A stretch of 64,000 nt of DNA, taken from assembly GCF_963678635.1 (NCBI RefSeq), contig NC_087068.1, positions 47,259,785 through 47,323,784 of the forward strand, given 5' to 3'. Shown here in pieces: positions 33,141 to 43,373 of this stretch. The notes below the pieces were generated by a model that was not told the DNA's origin, made no database searches, and saw only the letters and a program-made list of their open reading frames with translations. The DNA is from Symsagittifera roscoffensis (Eukaryota; Xenacoelomorpha; Acoela; Convolutidae). Within the stretch, counting starts at the first letter, position 1, and each line of letters starts with the position of its first letter. Position numbers and translations under genes: made by a program.

Positions 33141-33628
33141 ATGACCTTCTCAGTGCAAAACAGCAACCTCATGTACTTTGTAGAATTTTCGCATGATCTA
33201 GTACAATTTGAAGTGCGAGAAACAGTCTCTGGTGTTTTTCTGGCACGAATGGACATCCCAATCCAAGTCTGGCACATGGTGGAAGTGATGCGAAGGGATT
33301 TCAACGAACATCATATGATGCAAGTTGTCATCACAGAGAACCAACTTGGAACAATGCAAATGATGGGGGAAGTTTCTGATCATGTGGAATGAACTATCCC
33401 GAGATTCCGGACTCAAGATTTGTGGCTCAACCAGTCGACGACGTCCTCTTTCCTTGGGAGGAGGAAGGATCAGTCGAAAATCCCATCACAATAGATGAAG
33501 ATGAGGGATTCTCAGAAACAATGACGCCTCCAGCTCCACAACAACCACCAGCAATGGAATCTCGTCCAGCTCTGCGTTCTATAGAGAACCTCCAGAACTC
33601 TTCTGCTGCTCGACAGCTCTTTGATTAA
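33141..33628 (+). pseudogene. Acidic-tailed protein, copy 2 (frameshift)
   Basis: ATG at 33141 starts MTFSVQNSNLMYFVEF and is open to TGA at 33390. Copy 1 reads GTGGGAATG here; copy 2 has one G fewer. The remainder (PEIPDSRFVAQPVDD, an acidic NPITIDEDEGFSE segment, and RQLFD at the end) is in the next frame, 33389-33628. Each copy is thus broken at a different place, and their comparison shows the ancestral reading frame. Confidence 0.65.
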
Positions 33629-33859
33629 ATGTTTTTGTAAATAAAGGTTGTTTGGTTTTGACTTCGTTTTCTGTAATTAATTTCTTCAATTTCATTTTAA
33701 TTATGAGAATAGATGAGAGGTTCAAGGTAGACCATTGAAAAACAATTAGAACTTAGTTAAGAGATTAACACAAAAATTTGGAAAAACACTAGAAAAACTG
33801 TACACAAGTAAGAAGTTACCCAATCGATATTGCCCCTTGTACACACTTTTAGCCTTTTG

Positions 33860-34215
33860 TAGAAAAAATTGAAACATCTTTTGCATTTTGTCGAAAAAAG
33901 TAAAACACTTTTCGCATTTTGTCAAAAAAAAATACAACACTTTTCGCATTTTGTTGAAAAAATTGAAACACTTTTCGCATTTTATCGAAAAAAAAAAAAC
34001 ACTTTTTGCATTTTGTCGAAAAAATTGAAACACTTTTCGCATTTTATCGAAAAAAATAAAACATTTTTCGCATTTGTAGTGAAAAAGTGAAACACTTTTC
34101 GCATCTTGTTAAAAAAAGTAAAACACTTTTTGCATCTTCTCAAAAAAGTTGAAACACTTTTCGCATTATGTCAAAAAAATTGAAACACTTTTTACAACTT
34201 GTTAGAAAAATTGAA
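33860..34215. repeat. 33-bp tandem repeat array (about 11 copies)
   Basis: Unit near AAACACTTTTCGCATTTTGT then CGAAAAAATTG, with variable A-runs. It lies between the acidic-tail gene copy 2 and the convergent minus-strand gene. Confidence 0.85.
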
Positions 34216-34364
34216 ATGTTTTTGCAAGTTTTGAAAATCAAAACAAATGTTACATCTTTCTTACATGTTTGAAAAATTTTTTGCAAATGTTTTTGACAAC
34301 GGTGATTTTTTTTTCGGTAATTAATGGTAACTTTGTAAACATATGAGAGAAAACAGATGAAATA

Positions 34365-34953
34365 TCAGAAGTTTTTTAATGAAAAATTGACATGATCACT
34401 ATTTACAAATCCATAACCATCAATAAAACAGTCAATTATTTTTAACAAATCATGTTCATATTTTGAGTTTTGTACTTTACGAATTCTGTCTAAAAATGCT
34501 GAGCCAAGATGAAAGTTTTTGATTAGAACTTAGATAATGTTTTTTGAACTTTTTGCGAACAAGTCGTTTCCTTGATATGCTTGGTGTTTTTTCTGCCACT
34601 TTCCATCGTAAATTATGCTGCACTCCACGCCTAAGCTGATTGAAGACTTCCCCACTTGATGTGACAATACTCGAAAAGAATTTGTGCTTGTACAAAGTGT
34701 AAAGACAATCAATTTCTTGATATATATATTGATATTTGTCTAATCTCTGAAGAATTTGGCTAAGGGAAGTTCCAATTAAAATTATATGAAATTTGCAATT
34801 TCCCAAGGAACAGAAAGAATCATGAGTAGAGACGCAATAATCTTGGGTTACTATGTATTTTTTGTAAAAATCGTTGGAAACAGAAATAAACAATGATTTA
34901 CTATTATAATCTGAATAAAAGCTGGGAAGAGCTTGACACATAGCAGCTGCCAT
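34365..34953 (-). pseudogene. Unrecognised minus-strand gene of about 190 codons, 3' frameshift
   Basis: ATG at 34953 (MAAAMCQALPSFYSDYNSKS) opens to TAA at 34477. It is rich in Tyr/Ile/Phe and then basic (SISRKRLVRKKFKKHYLS). Comparison with the duplicate at 32460-32613 shows that the frame shifts near 34500. The continuation FLDRIRKVQNSKYEHDLLKI to DGYG lies in the next frame, ending at 34365. The promoter region at 34987-35063 has a TATA box and CArG-type boxes. No domain was recognised. The basic patch would fit nucleic-acid binding, but that is only inference. Confidence 0.5.
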
Positions 34954-34986
34954 TGGGAAAAATGATTTTTGCAGAAAATGGTGGAG

Positions 34987-35063
34987 TTATATAGTAGTAG
35001 TAACGCCTACGCAGCTTCCATATAGGGAAATTCTTCCATATTTGGTGATACTTCCATATATGG
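34987..35063. promoter_or_regulatory. Divergent promoter: TATA box and three CArG-type boxes at 18-bp spacing
   Basis: Minus-strand TATATAA at 34993-34987 lies about 35 bases from the minus gene's ATG. Upstream are CCATATAGGG (35018), CCATATTTGG (35036) and CCATATATGG (35054), exactly 18 bp apart. The last two fit CC(A/T)6GG, the SRF/MADS-factor site. The region separates the minus gene (34953) from the plus gene (35158). Confidence 0.65.
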
Positions 35064-35157
35064 AAATGGCGATGACTCATACTGCTTACTTCCATTTTCA
35101 TTTAATCTCAAAGTAATTTCTCTCATTTCTCCTCATGTGATCAGTTTGTTCTTCAAA

Positions 35158-35696
35158 ATGTACTCAAAAAATTTGATAGTTCCAACTATATTGAATTTTC
35201 AAAAAATCAAAAGAGAATTGGGAGATTTGTTTGGTTCCAAAAATCCAACAAGGGAAAAATATGTTTGGAACCGTGCTTTCAACTATTAAAAATAAATGAT
35301 TTGGGACAATTTGAAAAGTCTCAACAAGTCTATCTTAGTGAAAAAGGAGGCAAAGCAATATCCGCAATACGGAATACTGTTATTCACGATGCTGAAAATC
35401 TTGGACTCGTACCTATATATGAAGCCAAATCTGGCAGAGAATCAACTATGGATCAGGAGCTCGACATCTGTAATAGAGTATATGAAATAGCAACGTACAA
35501 CATGAGGAGGGTGTGTGTCACAATCAAGAAGTACAACGTGAGCAAGCCACCCTACATTCAGATTCGACTCTTTACTGCAAAGGAAAATGAAGACTTGAAG
35601 CAAATTGCATATGTCAACTATACTTTGAATGAACTCGAAGAACTGTCCCAAATATTGGGAGACTTTATGTTTGTTGATAATTGTAAACCTCAGTAA
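35158..35696 (+). pseudogene. Unrecognised gene of about 180 codons, frameshifted
   Basis: ATG at 35158 reads MYSKNLIVPTILNFQKIK, then REKYVWNRAFNY, to a TAA at 35284. A second frame overlapping it is open to TAA at 35694 and encodes KINDLGQFEKSQQVYLSEK, RVCVTIKKYNVSKPP and YTLNELEELSQILGDF. The change of frame, near 35280, is a single-base event. The second frame has no early ATG. It shares its divergent promoter with the minus gene at 34953. The C-terminal acidic helix resembles that of the gene at 36200. Family unknown. Confidence 0.55.
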
Positions 35697-36199
35697 AGCT
35701 TTGTGATGTTTTGCATGTTTGATAATTGAGATATTATTGGTTCAAAACTATTTTTTCTCACTAAAGGGTATATTAAGAGCTATAATATCTGAGGAAAAGT
35801 CAGACAAAACATACAATTTAATCGAAATTGACACAAAACACTAACCAATTATGAAATAATTTTCCAGTATTTGTTTATGAAATTACAGATAAATTTATTT
35901 AATAACTGTTTTCATCAAAATTCAGCTAAATTTTGCCTCAATTTAAAAAAATTACAAACAAGAATGTATATTTAGTAGAAAACATTATCATTATTTTTTT
36001 TAGATTTTTTGAATTTCATTGGTTGTTTTCAGTTTTTTTTTTTGTAATTTGAGGTTTCTATTGGCTACATGTATTTCTTTGAAACTAATTAGACTCTAAA
36101 TAATTAAAAAGTATCTACGGCGACTGTTACTACAAAATACATTAAAATGATAAAACAGTTCGAGTTTTTTAAGTTTCTTCTTATATTTCAGTAAGAAAA

Positions 36200-36755
36200 A
36201 TGTTTCCATCAAAAGCGTTTTCAATGTCTGAATTGAAAATTTATCAGAATTTCAAATTAAACTACTACAAAAAACTACAAGAGTGGTGGGCAGATGAAGT
36301 TGATGGAGATTGTATCAGTTTTAATTTGTATAGAAACACAGAAAGTTCAATAGTTTTGTTAAAAAGATGGAGAGGAGATTACAAAAAAGAAGAGTACTGT
36401 CAGATTTATCAACAATGTTTTTATTTAGAAGTGTTAACACAGATTGGATGGTCGATCAGTAAAAAACAAAACAATGGAAGAGCCTATGAAACAGAAATTG
36501 GAGATAAGGAACATCAATTCGATTACTGTTTTGAATTTGATACAAATACTAAATCCAGATTTGTCAGAATATCTTTTGTCGTTTATCCAAATTTAATAGA
36601 CTTCCGGTTGTTTATACTACAATATACCAAAAAGAAAACGATAAAAACGTATATTTTGGTAATTTCTTTTTTCACTGGTTAGAAATAGAACAAATCGAAA
36701 AAATTTTGATCGAAATTTCAAAATTTGAATTGAATATCGAAAAAACAATATAAAC
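36200..36755 (+). pseudogene. Unrecognised gene of about 185 codons, frameshifted near 3' end
   Basis: ATG at 36200 starts MFPSKAFSMSELKIYQNFK, followed by YYKKLQEWWADEVDGDCISF and DYCFEFDTNTKSRFVRISF. The first frame stops at 36680. From about 36610 the next frame is more protein-like (NVYFGNFFFHWLEIEQIEKI) and ends at about 36752, inside the right inverted repeat. The last codons therefore also exist in the left repeat. No family was recognised. The C-terminal pattern (aromatic strand then LEIEQIEKIL) parallels the 35158 gene. Confidence 0.55.
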
Positions 36756-36904
36756 TAGACAAGAAATCTCATTTATCCCACTAGGGTATCAAATTTCAAA
36801 TCTTAGTTATGTTGGAAAAATTCAATAAAATTTATTGATCAAGAAGTTTCATAGACATAGTCTGGTTCTGATCTACAAAGTTTTTTAAAATCTGTGATTA
36901 CTTC

Positions 36905-37260
36905 ATTCTGATTGGTTATTAACACAAATAATGTGTGTGAAAGTATCCTCAAAATCTACAAATTTTAAAAAAATTGTTGAAAAATTCATGAGAAGAAGAG
37001 ATCAACTCTGATTGGTTGACATTAAATTTCTTGAAAATTTCATGACTTTTGAAGCTCAATTCTGATAGGTTGACTTTGAATTTGTTGAAAATTACATGAC
37101 TTTTGAAACTCAATTCTGATTGGTGGTCATTGAATTTGTCTAAAATCACATGACTATTGAAGCTCAATTCTGATTGGTTGATATCAGAAAAGATAAAAGT
37201 TTCCTTGTAATTAATGCTCGATTCTGATTGGTTGATACTTTTAAAAATTCCATGGTTAGA
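36905..37260. promoter_or_regulatory. 54-bp CCAAT-box array, right
   Basis: Inverse of the left array with one additional unit. ATTGG occurs at 36911, 37011, 37119, 37173 and 37227, and one unit is mutated to ATAGG near 37065. It lies upstream of the broken zinc-finger copy starting at 37449. Confidence 0.6.
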
Positions 37261-37448
37261 TTGGATGATTTTTATTTCAGCTAGGCTAAATAGCATATCC
37301 ACTCTGATTTTCCTTTCGTTGAAAACAATTGGTTAATAAGTTTGCTGTTTTTATTTACTTTAATTCATTTTTTGAGGCTATTCAACTCACCTTGTCTAAA
37401 AATTTGGTACATTTTAAATCTCCCATTTAATTTTTCATTACTATTGAG

Positions 37449-37640
37449 ATGTCTTCACTCAATAGAAACGAAAGAGTTGCATGTCTTGAATGTGGCAGAG
37501 AATACACTCACAAAGATGCATCTGTAATGTTTATACTTATAGCAGCGAGGAACTCGCTAATCATTTCAAGAAGAACCATTCTCAGCATAATATTAAATTA
37601 TGTGCTCAGCAGACTGCAAACACACTTCAGGAGAAGGTAA
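37449..37640 (+). pseudogene. Zinc-finger gene copy in right inverted repeat, broken
   Basis: Same start as the left copy (MSSLNRNERVACLECGREYT). After GATGCATC, 40 bases are missing, removing the end of finger one and the start of finger two and shifting the frame. Only the left copy can encode the intact protein. Confidence 0.8.
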
Positions 37641-40600
37641 AATTTTTAAGTTTTTTTTGAAAAACTTAGAAATTACTATGATTATTAGTTTTTACCGAAT
37701 CTGAAAAGTCTCAGCAATTGTAACAAATCTAGTCAGTAATTAAACAGTGTTTTCATTACATTACCTGAATTGTCATTTATTTTTTTATTCAAAGGTTTTG
37801 ATTGATGTTAAAGACAGCAAAAATTGAGTTCAAATCGTCGTGAAGCTTTCCATGGAACTCGATCCGAAAACTTTTAACCAACAGTAAAAACTCCCTTGGT
37901 TGCAAGCTTGCGGAGACTTTGTTGTAATAAATTTGTAGTAAAGTGCATAACATATGCTAATGAGTATTTAAGTATTCGCCTAAAAATTGTAAAACTTGGA
38001 TATTTGGAAAACATCAACTAATTGAAAGGTTTTTTGTAGTTACTATTTTAAAGTTTTCCTTGTTTAGTGCTTGTAAAAGTGTTCATAGAGCAGAGCTTTT
38101 TAAGCAGATAATGTGGTTTGACTTATTAAGAACTATGTTAGTCTATTGATTTTTTGATGATTTCAGAAAAGAAATTGATAAAAGACCTGGAAAAAATGTA
38201 TATTTTGCTAAACTTTGAAAGTTTCAAGATAATGATATACATCAATCCAACTAAAAATTTAGTCTAAAAGAGAAACTCAGATTTAAAACAGCATTATACA
38301 GTTATGAGGTTGAGAAAATTCTTTAAAGCTTTTTAGTAAGGGATTTATGGTATTAATTCAGCTTCGGATTATTGAACATTCGTTTAAACGATACATTTTT
38401 CCATCTAAAATTCATTTTTCAAGTAAAAATTTGCTCAAATTGGATTCATTTGGTAGATAGTAGATGAAGCAGAAACTGAAAAAATGCTAAAATGAGATAA
38501 AAATTCAATTTATTCCTTAGGAGATTTGAGATAATTTTACTAAAATTTAGGTTATAAAGTATATCTTGAGAAAAAATCCGACATAAAAATTCTCAAAGTC
38601 TTATATTTATGCGTAATTTATTAGAAAAAATTGTTATCATTTGATATATTAGATACTTTATATGAAAGATCAAATGTTTTGAGGATAATTTTTGAGAAGC
38701 AAACCCAATTCGACATCTTTTGGAAGAAGATACATAAAGCATAAATCGAAAACTTGCTTTCAAGATCTACTTTTCCTTGCTACATACATACACAATACTA
38801 CATAGAATATACAACACTATATACAATACTTTACTACATTTTTACTACATAGAGTTTTTTTCTTAATAAAAATCGGAAAATTACACAATTGTTCCAGTTT
38901 GCACCTTGATTTGCTTTGCTAAATCAATTTTTTGAGACTCGCTTTTTCAGAAGTTTTTATATTGTATATGTTAGGAACTAGTTTCTCTTGCGTATTTCCG
39001 GAGATTTTCAGATTATAACTAATAGAGCTGCTCCTAATTTGTTCTTAGATCGTAAAAATACACCTTTATATTCTCATTTTGTACATATAATTTTGAATGC
39101 TTTAATTAGCACAAATTTTTCCTCACTTGGATATTTTTGAGAAAATTTCCTTCAAAATTCAAGAAAAAAAGCGAGTTAATAACTATTTTGCAGGAAGAGT
39201 GATAGTTATTGATCTCAAAATGTGTATTTTTGCTTAAATAGTTTACAATAGCAACTGAACAGGGGAACCTTGAGGAAGATATTAACATTTTTTATTGTAA
39301 TAATCATACGGTATCAGTTCTAATTTCATCTCTGCCAGCAAATTGTTCGTTCAATTGATACTATTTTCCTCCTAAATACTCCAGTTTTGACTAAATTTTC
39401 TAGAAGGGTGTGTTCAATAGCGAAAACATGTATTAAACAGAAAGCAAGAATAACTTTAAAACGTGGAAAAACTCTGCGGAAAATCTTGAAAGTTATGTTG
39501 CAGAAGCAACAGAGAGATAATCATAAGTTATGAAGAATTTTTTGTTGAATTTGACCCAATATCGAATAAATTTTTAAGAAACATTTATCCCATTTTAAAC
39601 AATTTTAGCAATAAACTGTTCATTTTTTATCAATATTCTGAAATTTCTAAATTTTAACATAAAAAATTTCTCACAAGTTTTAATTTTTGTACAATTTTGG
39701 GTAATTCAATGAGAAAAAAGTGAGGAGGATTTGAATCATGGAGTTTGAATTTAGAAATTTCATAGAATGTTGCGCTTAATGTTCATTTGAATTGAGATTC
39801 CTAAAAATCATCCCTGAACTGGACAAAAACAATTAGTTAAAAACCAAAATAAAAAGTTCGAAATGGAAAATTTCATGTAAATTTGATTAATTTTCATTTT
39901 ACCTTTTCAAAAATTACGACTAATTTCACTGTTTTCCGGAAGTTTCAATATTAATTCTGCTACTATGAACCTTCTTTTCAGTGTTTAGAGCATTGTATAA
40001 CCAAGTATTTAGCTCAAATTAAGGTACACTTCATTGTATTTCAATATATTGAGAAAATATTATGGAAAAAGTCATTTTTTTATTCAAAATTTTTTATCAT
40101 TGTCTCAACATAATGCCAATTAAAATACAATCTTAGCTTATTTTTAAAACCAATACGTAGAAGTATGTTTAAAATTAGATCAAAAACAACAATACATTAA
40201 TCAAAATTATGAGATTTCTGCAATTTTTTCCAAAAATTTGCAGTTTGTTCCAAATACTTGAAATTTTTGCAATTTTTTCCAAATACTTGAAATTTTTGCA
40301 ATTTTTTCCAAAAACTTGAATTTTTTTTAAAGTTTCAGTAGGTTTCAGCATAATTTAAGCTAGATTGAGTACAGTTTCTAAAAAAGGATCATCTAATAAA
40401 ATAGTTATTATTATAAAATTATATCAAATCATATCGTGTTTTGAAGTTTTTTGAAAAAATAATCAAATTTTTGCACATCAAGCATTTCCAAATTTTTGCA
40501 CATCTTACCATGGACTTACCATGAACCAATAAACATATTCTCTTCATTGCACATTCTACATGTAACACTCAAGAATTACATAACGCATGCCGAGATTTTT

Positions 40601-40683
40601 GCGAAAAAACTAGACATTTCCACACAAAATCCAAAAAATACCGTTTTTCTTACGATTTTCTTACCATCACACTGAAACCTTAC

Positions 40684-40970
40684 CATTCCCTATCTTAATA
40701 CATTGGGAAATCTATTCCCTATGTTAATACAAGGAATTTCTAATCCTTATACATAAGGATATCTATACACTATCTTAATACATGGGAAATCTAAACACTA
40801 TCTTAAAACATGGTAAGATCGGGCGCCAAAAATTTTTCTGAAACTTACCATCTGAAACCTACCATCTTAATACATGGGAAACTTATTTCCTACCTTAAAA
40901 CATTGGAAATCAATTCCCTATCTTAATACATAGGTTGGTGACCGGATAGTCTATAGCCTATCTTATTACA
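40684..40970. repeat. Subterminal repeat array, right
   Basis: Mirror-image copies of the motif (CCTATCTTAATACATG) at comparable spacing to the left array, ending about 45 bp from the right terminus. Confidence 0.8.
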
Positions 40971-41016
40971 TGGGAGTCGCCAGGCCCCCCCTTGAACTGC
41001 CCCAACCTATACTACT

Positions 41017-41022
41017 TTGACT
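41017..41022. other. 6-bp target site duplication, right (TTGACT)
   Basis: Identical to 25680-25685. Discounting one copy leaves the interrupted integrase frame in register, which shows precise insertion. Confidence 0.95.
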
Positions 41023-42224
41023 TATACCTAAAATCCTTTTGGCATTGTGCAGCGGTGGTTGATGGCTGTGTTGTCGTGGACAATAGAATAGCTATTCCCA
41101 ATTGTCTTAGGAAACCGTTACTGGCTCGGCTACATAGGTCGCATGCGGGTCAGCTAGCTATGGTGGACGCAGCGCAATACATATGGTTGCCTCGTATGCA
41201 TCGAGATATTGTCCAATTATGTAAAGACTGTCCTCAGTGCACGAAGTTTGGTAAGAATTTGAAAGCGAAAGCTTCATTTAATTCTTCTAAACCTTTACCC
41301 CTTCTATCTGGTCCTAATGAAGAGCTTCAGCTCAATTATGCGGGTCCCCTACTCGATTCTGATGGTAACAGTATTTATATCTTGGTCGCGATCGACCGAT
41401 ACTCTAAATATCCGTCAGCTATGATTACACGTTCTACGGGGGGACGGAAGATCATGAAATTTCTTAAAACGTATGTTCAACAGCATAGTATTCCTAAATC
41501 CATCAAAACTGACCAATACTCGGGTTTTAAGAACAAATTAGTGCAGGCCTTTTGTAAAGATAAAAATATTGTCCAATATTTTTGCCCGGTGGGTGATCAT
41601 CGTGGTTGTTGTCTGGTCGAACGGTCCATCCAAACCATTAAGCGTCGATTGGGTGCTTCGCGATTGAGTTCGGATTTTTCAAATGATCAAGATACACTTA
41701 GGAATATAATTGAGGATATTCGGATAACAAAAAATTGTGTTAGTGGGGTTTCACCTTTTGAGCTTCATTTTGGTCGTCCTCCGAATACGGAGTTATCTCT
41801 TGCGGCAGAGCGATTGTCTACGGGCGTTAAATTAGATAACCATCAATTGGATCGCGACCTACTAACACCGGAACAGCGTCGGGAGCAGTGCGACAGCCGA
41901 CCGAGAATAAAATTAGTGAAGAAAGGGCAATCAAGCCCGACGGTGTCATCTTTCTTTTGGGGACCAACGGAGTCAGTTGCGTACACACCTCACTATCGTG
42001 CGCTGGAGAGTCTGGCGCAATCTGCAAATCAAGGGTTGACATTGAAGAAGTCCTTATCGCATCAAGAGGGGGTCAAAGCTCTTAAGACGCTGACAGAACG
42101 GAATCAAGTTGTCGCAGCTACCCCCTTCGTTCCAACTTGTCCGCTGGGACGCTCAGATTCAGGAACCAGATGCCAACCGAACAAATTCGACCGTCCCAAC
42201 CAAAACGTAATTTGGATTACTTAG
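41017..42224 (+). pseudogene. pol: Integrase of the Ty3 element
   Basis: Catalyses insertion of the cDNA. The frame continues in register from the left side of the Polinton-like insertion once one TTGACT copy is discounted. The HHCC zinc domain is visible (LHRSHAGQ then CKDCPQC). In the catalytic core, the residue expected to be the first Asp is Asn (LQLNYAGP), while the second Asp (KTDQYSGF) and the Glu (GCCLVERSIQTIKR) are present. The core is therefore probably inactive, besides being split. Confidence 0.85.
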
Positions 42225-43217
42225 TTTTGAATGAACCAAGTAAGGTCGAAATTTTTAGGAAATTTCTTAATAGGAAATCTGGTCGAGAACTTTTCAAACC
42301 TTTTAAAGGTAAAACTGTGCAGATTACTGGGTCCACATAAATTACTGAAAAGGGGAAAGTGATTAGAAGAAATCACCTTGCGGTACGTCTTAAATCAACG
42401 AGTCTAAGTTTTTCAGGCAAGCAAGCAACGCCTGTCAAAAAGGGGCAAAAACGCCCCATTGTGACATCATCTTCGCCTTCATCGTCAGAAGACAATCGTC
42501 CTTTAAAGCCAACTAGTTCTCGTCAACGAATTTTGGCCAAAACTGTATCTGTACCTGCTCGTCCGCAATTCCCATCCATGATGTCTTCGTCTACGCCATC
42601 GCGTACCCAAGTCTTATCGTCCAAATCGAAGTACAATTTGGTATCGGAGGCTCCAGGAGTTCAAGTTATTCCTTATCCTCAACAATCTACTCCAGTAATA
42701 GATTTGACGGCTTCTTCGTCCACATCAGGAGACCAAGGAGCGGAGGTTCCCATCAGTATCAAACCTAAGTCACCATCTCCCACGAAAGACACACTACTAT
42801 TCGGTCCGGATCTTATCCCTATCTCTTCTGACGATGAGTCTTCGGTACCAAAGCTACAAGAGTGCTCTTCGACCAATTTGGCAGCATCGGGTTTTCCCAC
42901 CCGGGATGTTTCGGGCTTAGCTTCTGAACCGGACGGAAATATTTCGTCATCGTCGAGCTCTTCCCGAATCTCATCTCGCCGGAAAAAGCAGACAACTTTC
43001 TACGGCAGCCCAATCAGACATTCCGTGAATGTCGTCCAAGCTACTTTGTCTTCTCCGTCAACTTCTGTTTCGCCGGACAGGAGAGTTCGTTTTGCCGTGG
43101 CTAATCAAGAGCCAAATGTTCAAGTGGGGCAGTCCCGGGTTGTTCTTCCCAATGAGTCAGAAGGTTTTAGCAGAAAATTTACCCGTTTTCCGAGCAAGAG
43201 TTCAATGGATCATCCCA
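42137..43217 (+). pseudogene. Ser/Pro-rich C-terminal tail of Ty3 pol
   Basis: Low-complexity frames 42137-42340 and 42359-43249 encode a Ser/Pro/Lys-rich region (KRPIVTSSSPSSSEDNRP, PIDLTASSSTSGDQ-type). No fold is recognised. Comparable disordered tails after integrase occur in metazoan Ty3 elements. Frames change near 42220 and 42340. Confidence 0.5.
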
Positions 43218-43367
43218 TGTCTAGCTGTATTGTTCTGATGTCATTATAGTATTACTTTCAATGCTAGTTGTTAATCGTGTTAATCTTGTCTATTGGCTCT
43301 TATTTTGTCATTTACAAGCAAGATGAATTGAGTCTTGTATTAATCTTTTATTCCTCAAGAAACCACA
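43218..43367 (+). repeat. 3' LTR (shortened)
   Basis: 150 bp matching the 5' LTR from its TGTCTA onward. It has an internal deletion after TATTGGCTCT and lacks the first 13 bases of the 5' copy. No polypurine tract is visible just upstream, suggesting that the 3' junction has been rearranged. Confidence 0.85.
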
Positions 43368-43373
43368 ACCAGC

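Larger units (their letters stand above)
25686..41016. mobile_element. Polinton/Maverick-like DNA element with 4.3-kb inverted repeats
   Basis: A 15,331-bp element. Its ends, AGTAGTATA and TATACTACT, are perfect inverses and are flanked by TTGACT on both sides (25680-25685, 41017-41022). Known Polintons are about 15-20 kb, have inverted repeats beginning 5'-AG and make 6-bp duplications, so the insertion mechanism is probably a retroviral-type integrase of that class. None of the Polinton core genes is visible in any frame. The 6.7-kb unique centre holds small AT-rich genes with arrays of host-type promoter motifs. It may be a non-autonomous or heavily rebuilt relative, or a different integrating DNA virus-like element. 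Confidence 0.85.
36696..41016. repeat. Right terminal inverted repeat (about 4.32 kb)
   Basis: Mirror of 25686-29974. It differs by a 40-bp deletion in the zinc-finger gene, one extra 54-bp CCAAT unit and many point changes. Its inner edge falls inside the 3' end of the gene starting at 36200. The left repeat therefore carries a copy of only that gene's last codons. Confidence 0.93.
21215..43367 (+). mobile_element. Ty3/Gypsy LTR retrotransposon, split by a Polinton-like insertion
   Basis: The element runs from TGTGGTG to ACCACA and is flanked by the 5-bp direct repeat ACCAG (21210-21214 and 43368-43372). Domain order is gag, protease, reverse transcriptase, RNase H, a long spacer, integrase and a Ser/Pro-rich tail; integrase after RNase H defines Ty3/Gypsy. 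Removing the 15,331-bp insertion and one 6-bp duplication leaves about 6.8 kb, a normal length. The copy has several stops and frameshifts, altered catalytic residues and unequal LTRs, so it is dead. Confidence 0.92.

Noticed and set aside
31134-33416. Antisense ORFs over the acidic-tail genes
   Set aside because: They are shadows of the sense genes. The sense frames are conserved between the two copies and have a promoter array upstream.
33746-34090. ORFs on both strands within 33.75-34.1 kb
   Set aside because: They are translations of the 33-bp tandem repeat, low complexity and inconsistent between strands.
25686-41016. Reading the 25.7-41 kb inverted repeats as an assembly artefact or as LTRs
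   Set aside because: The repeats are inverted, not direct, they differ by indels and point changes, and exact 6-bp duplications flank the whole unit.
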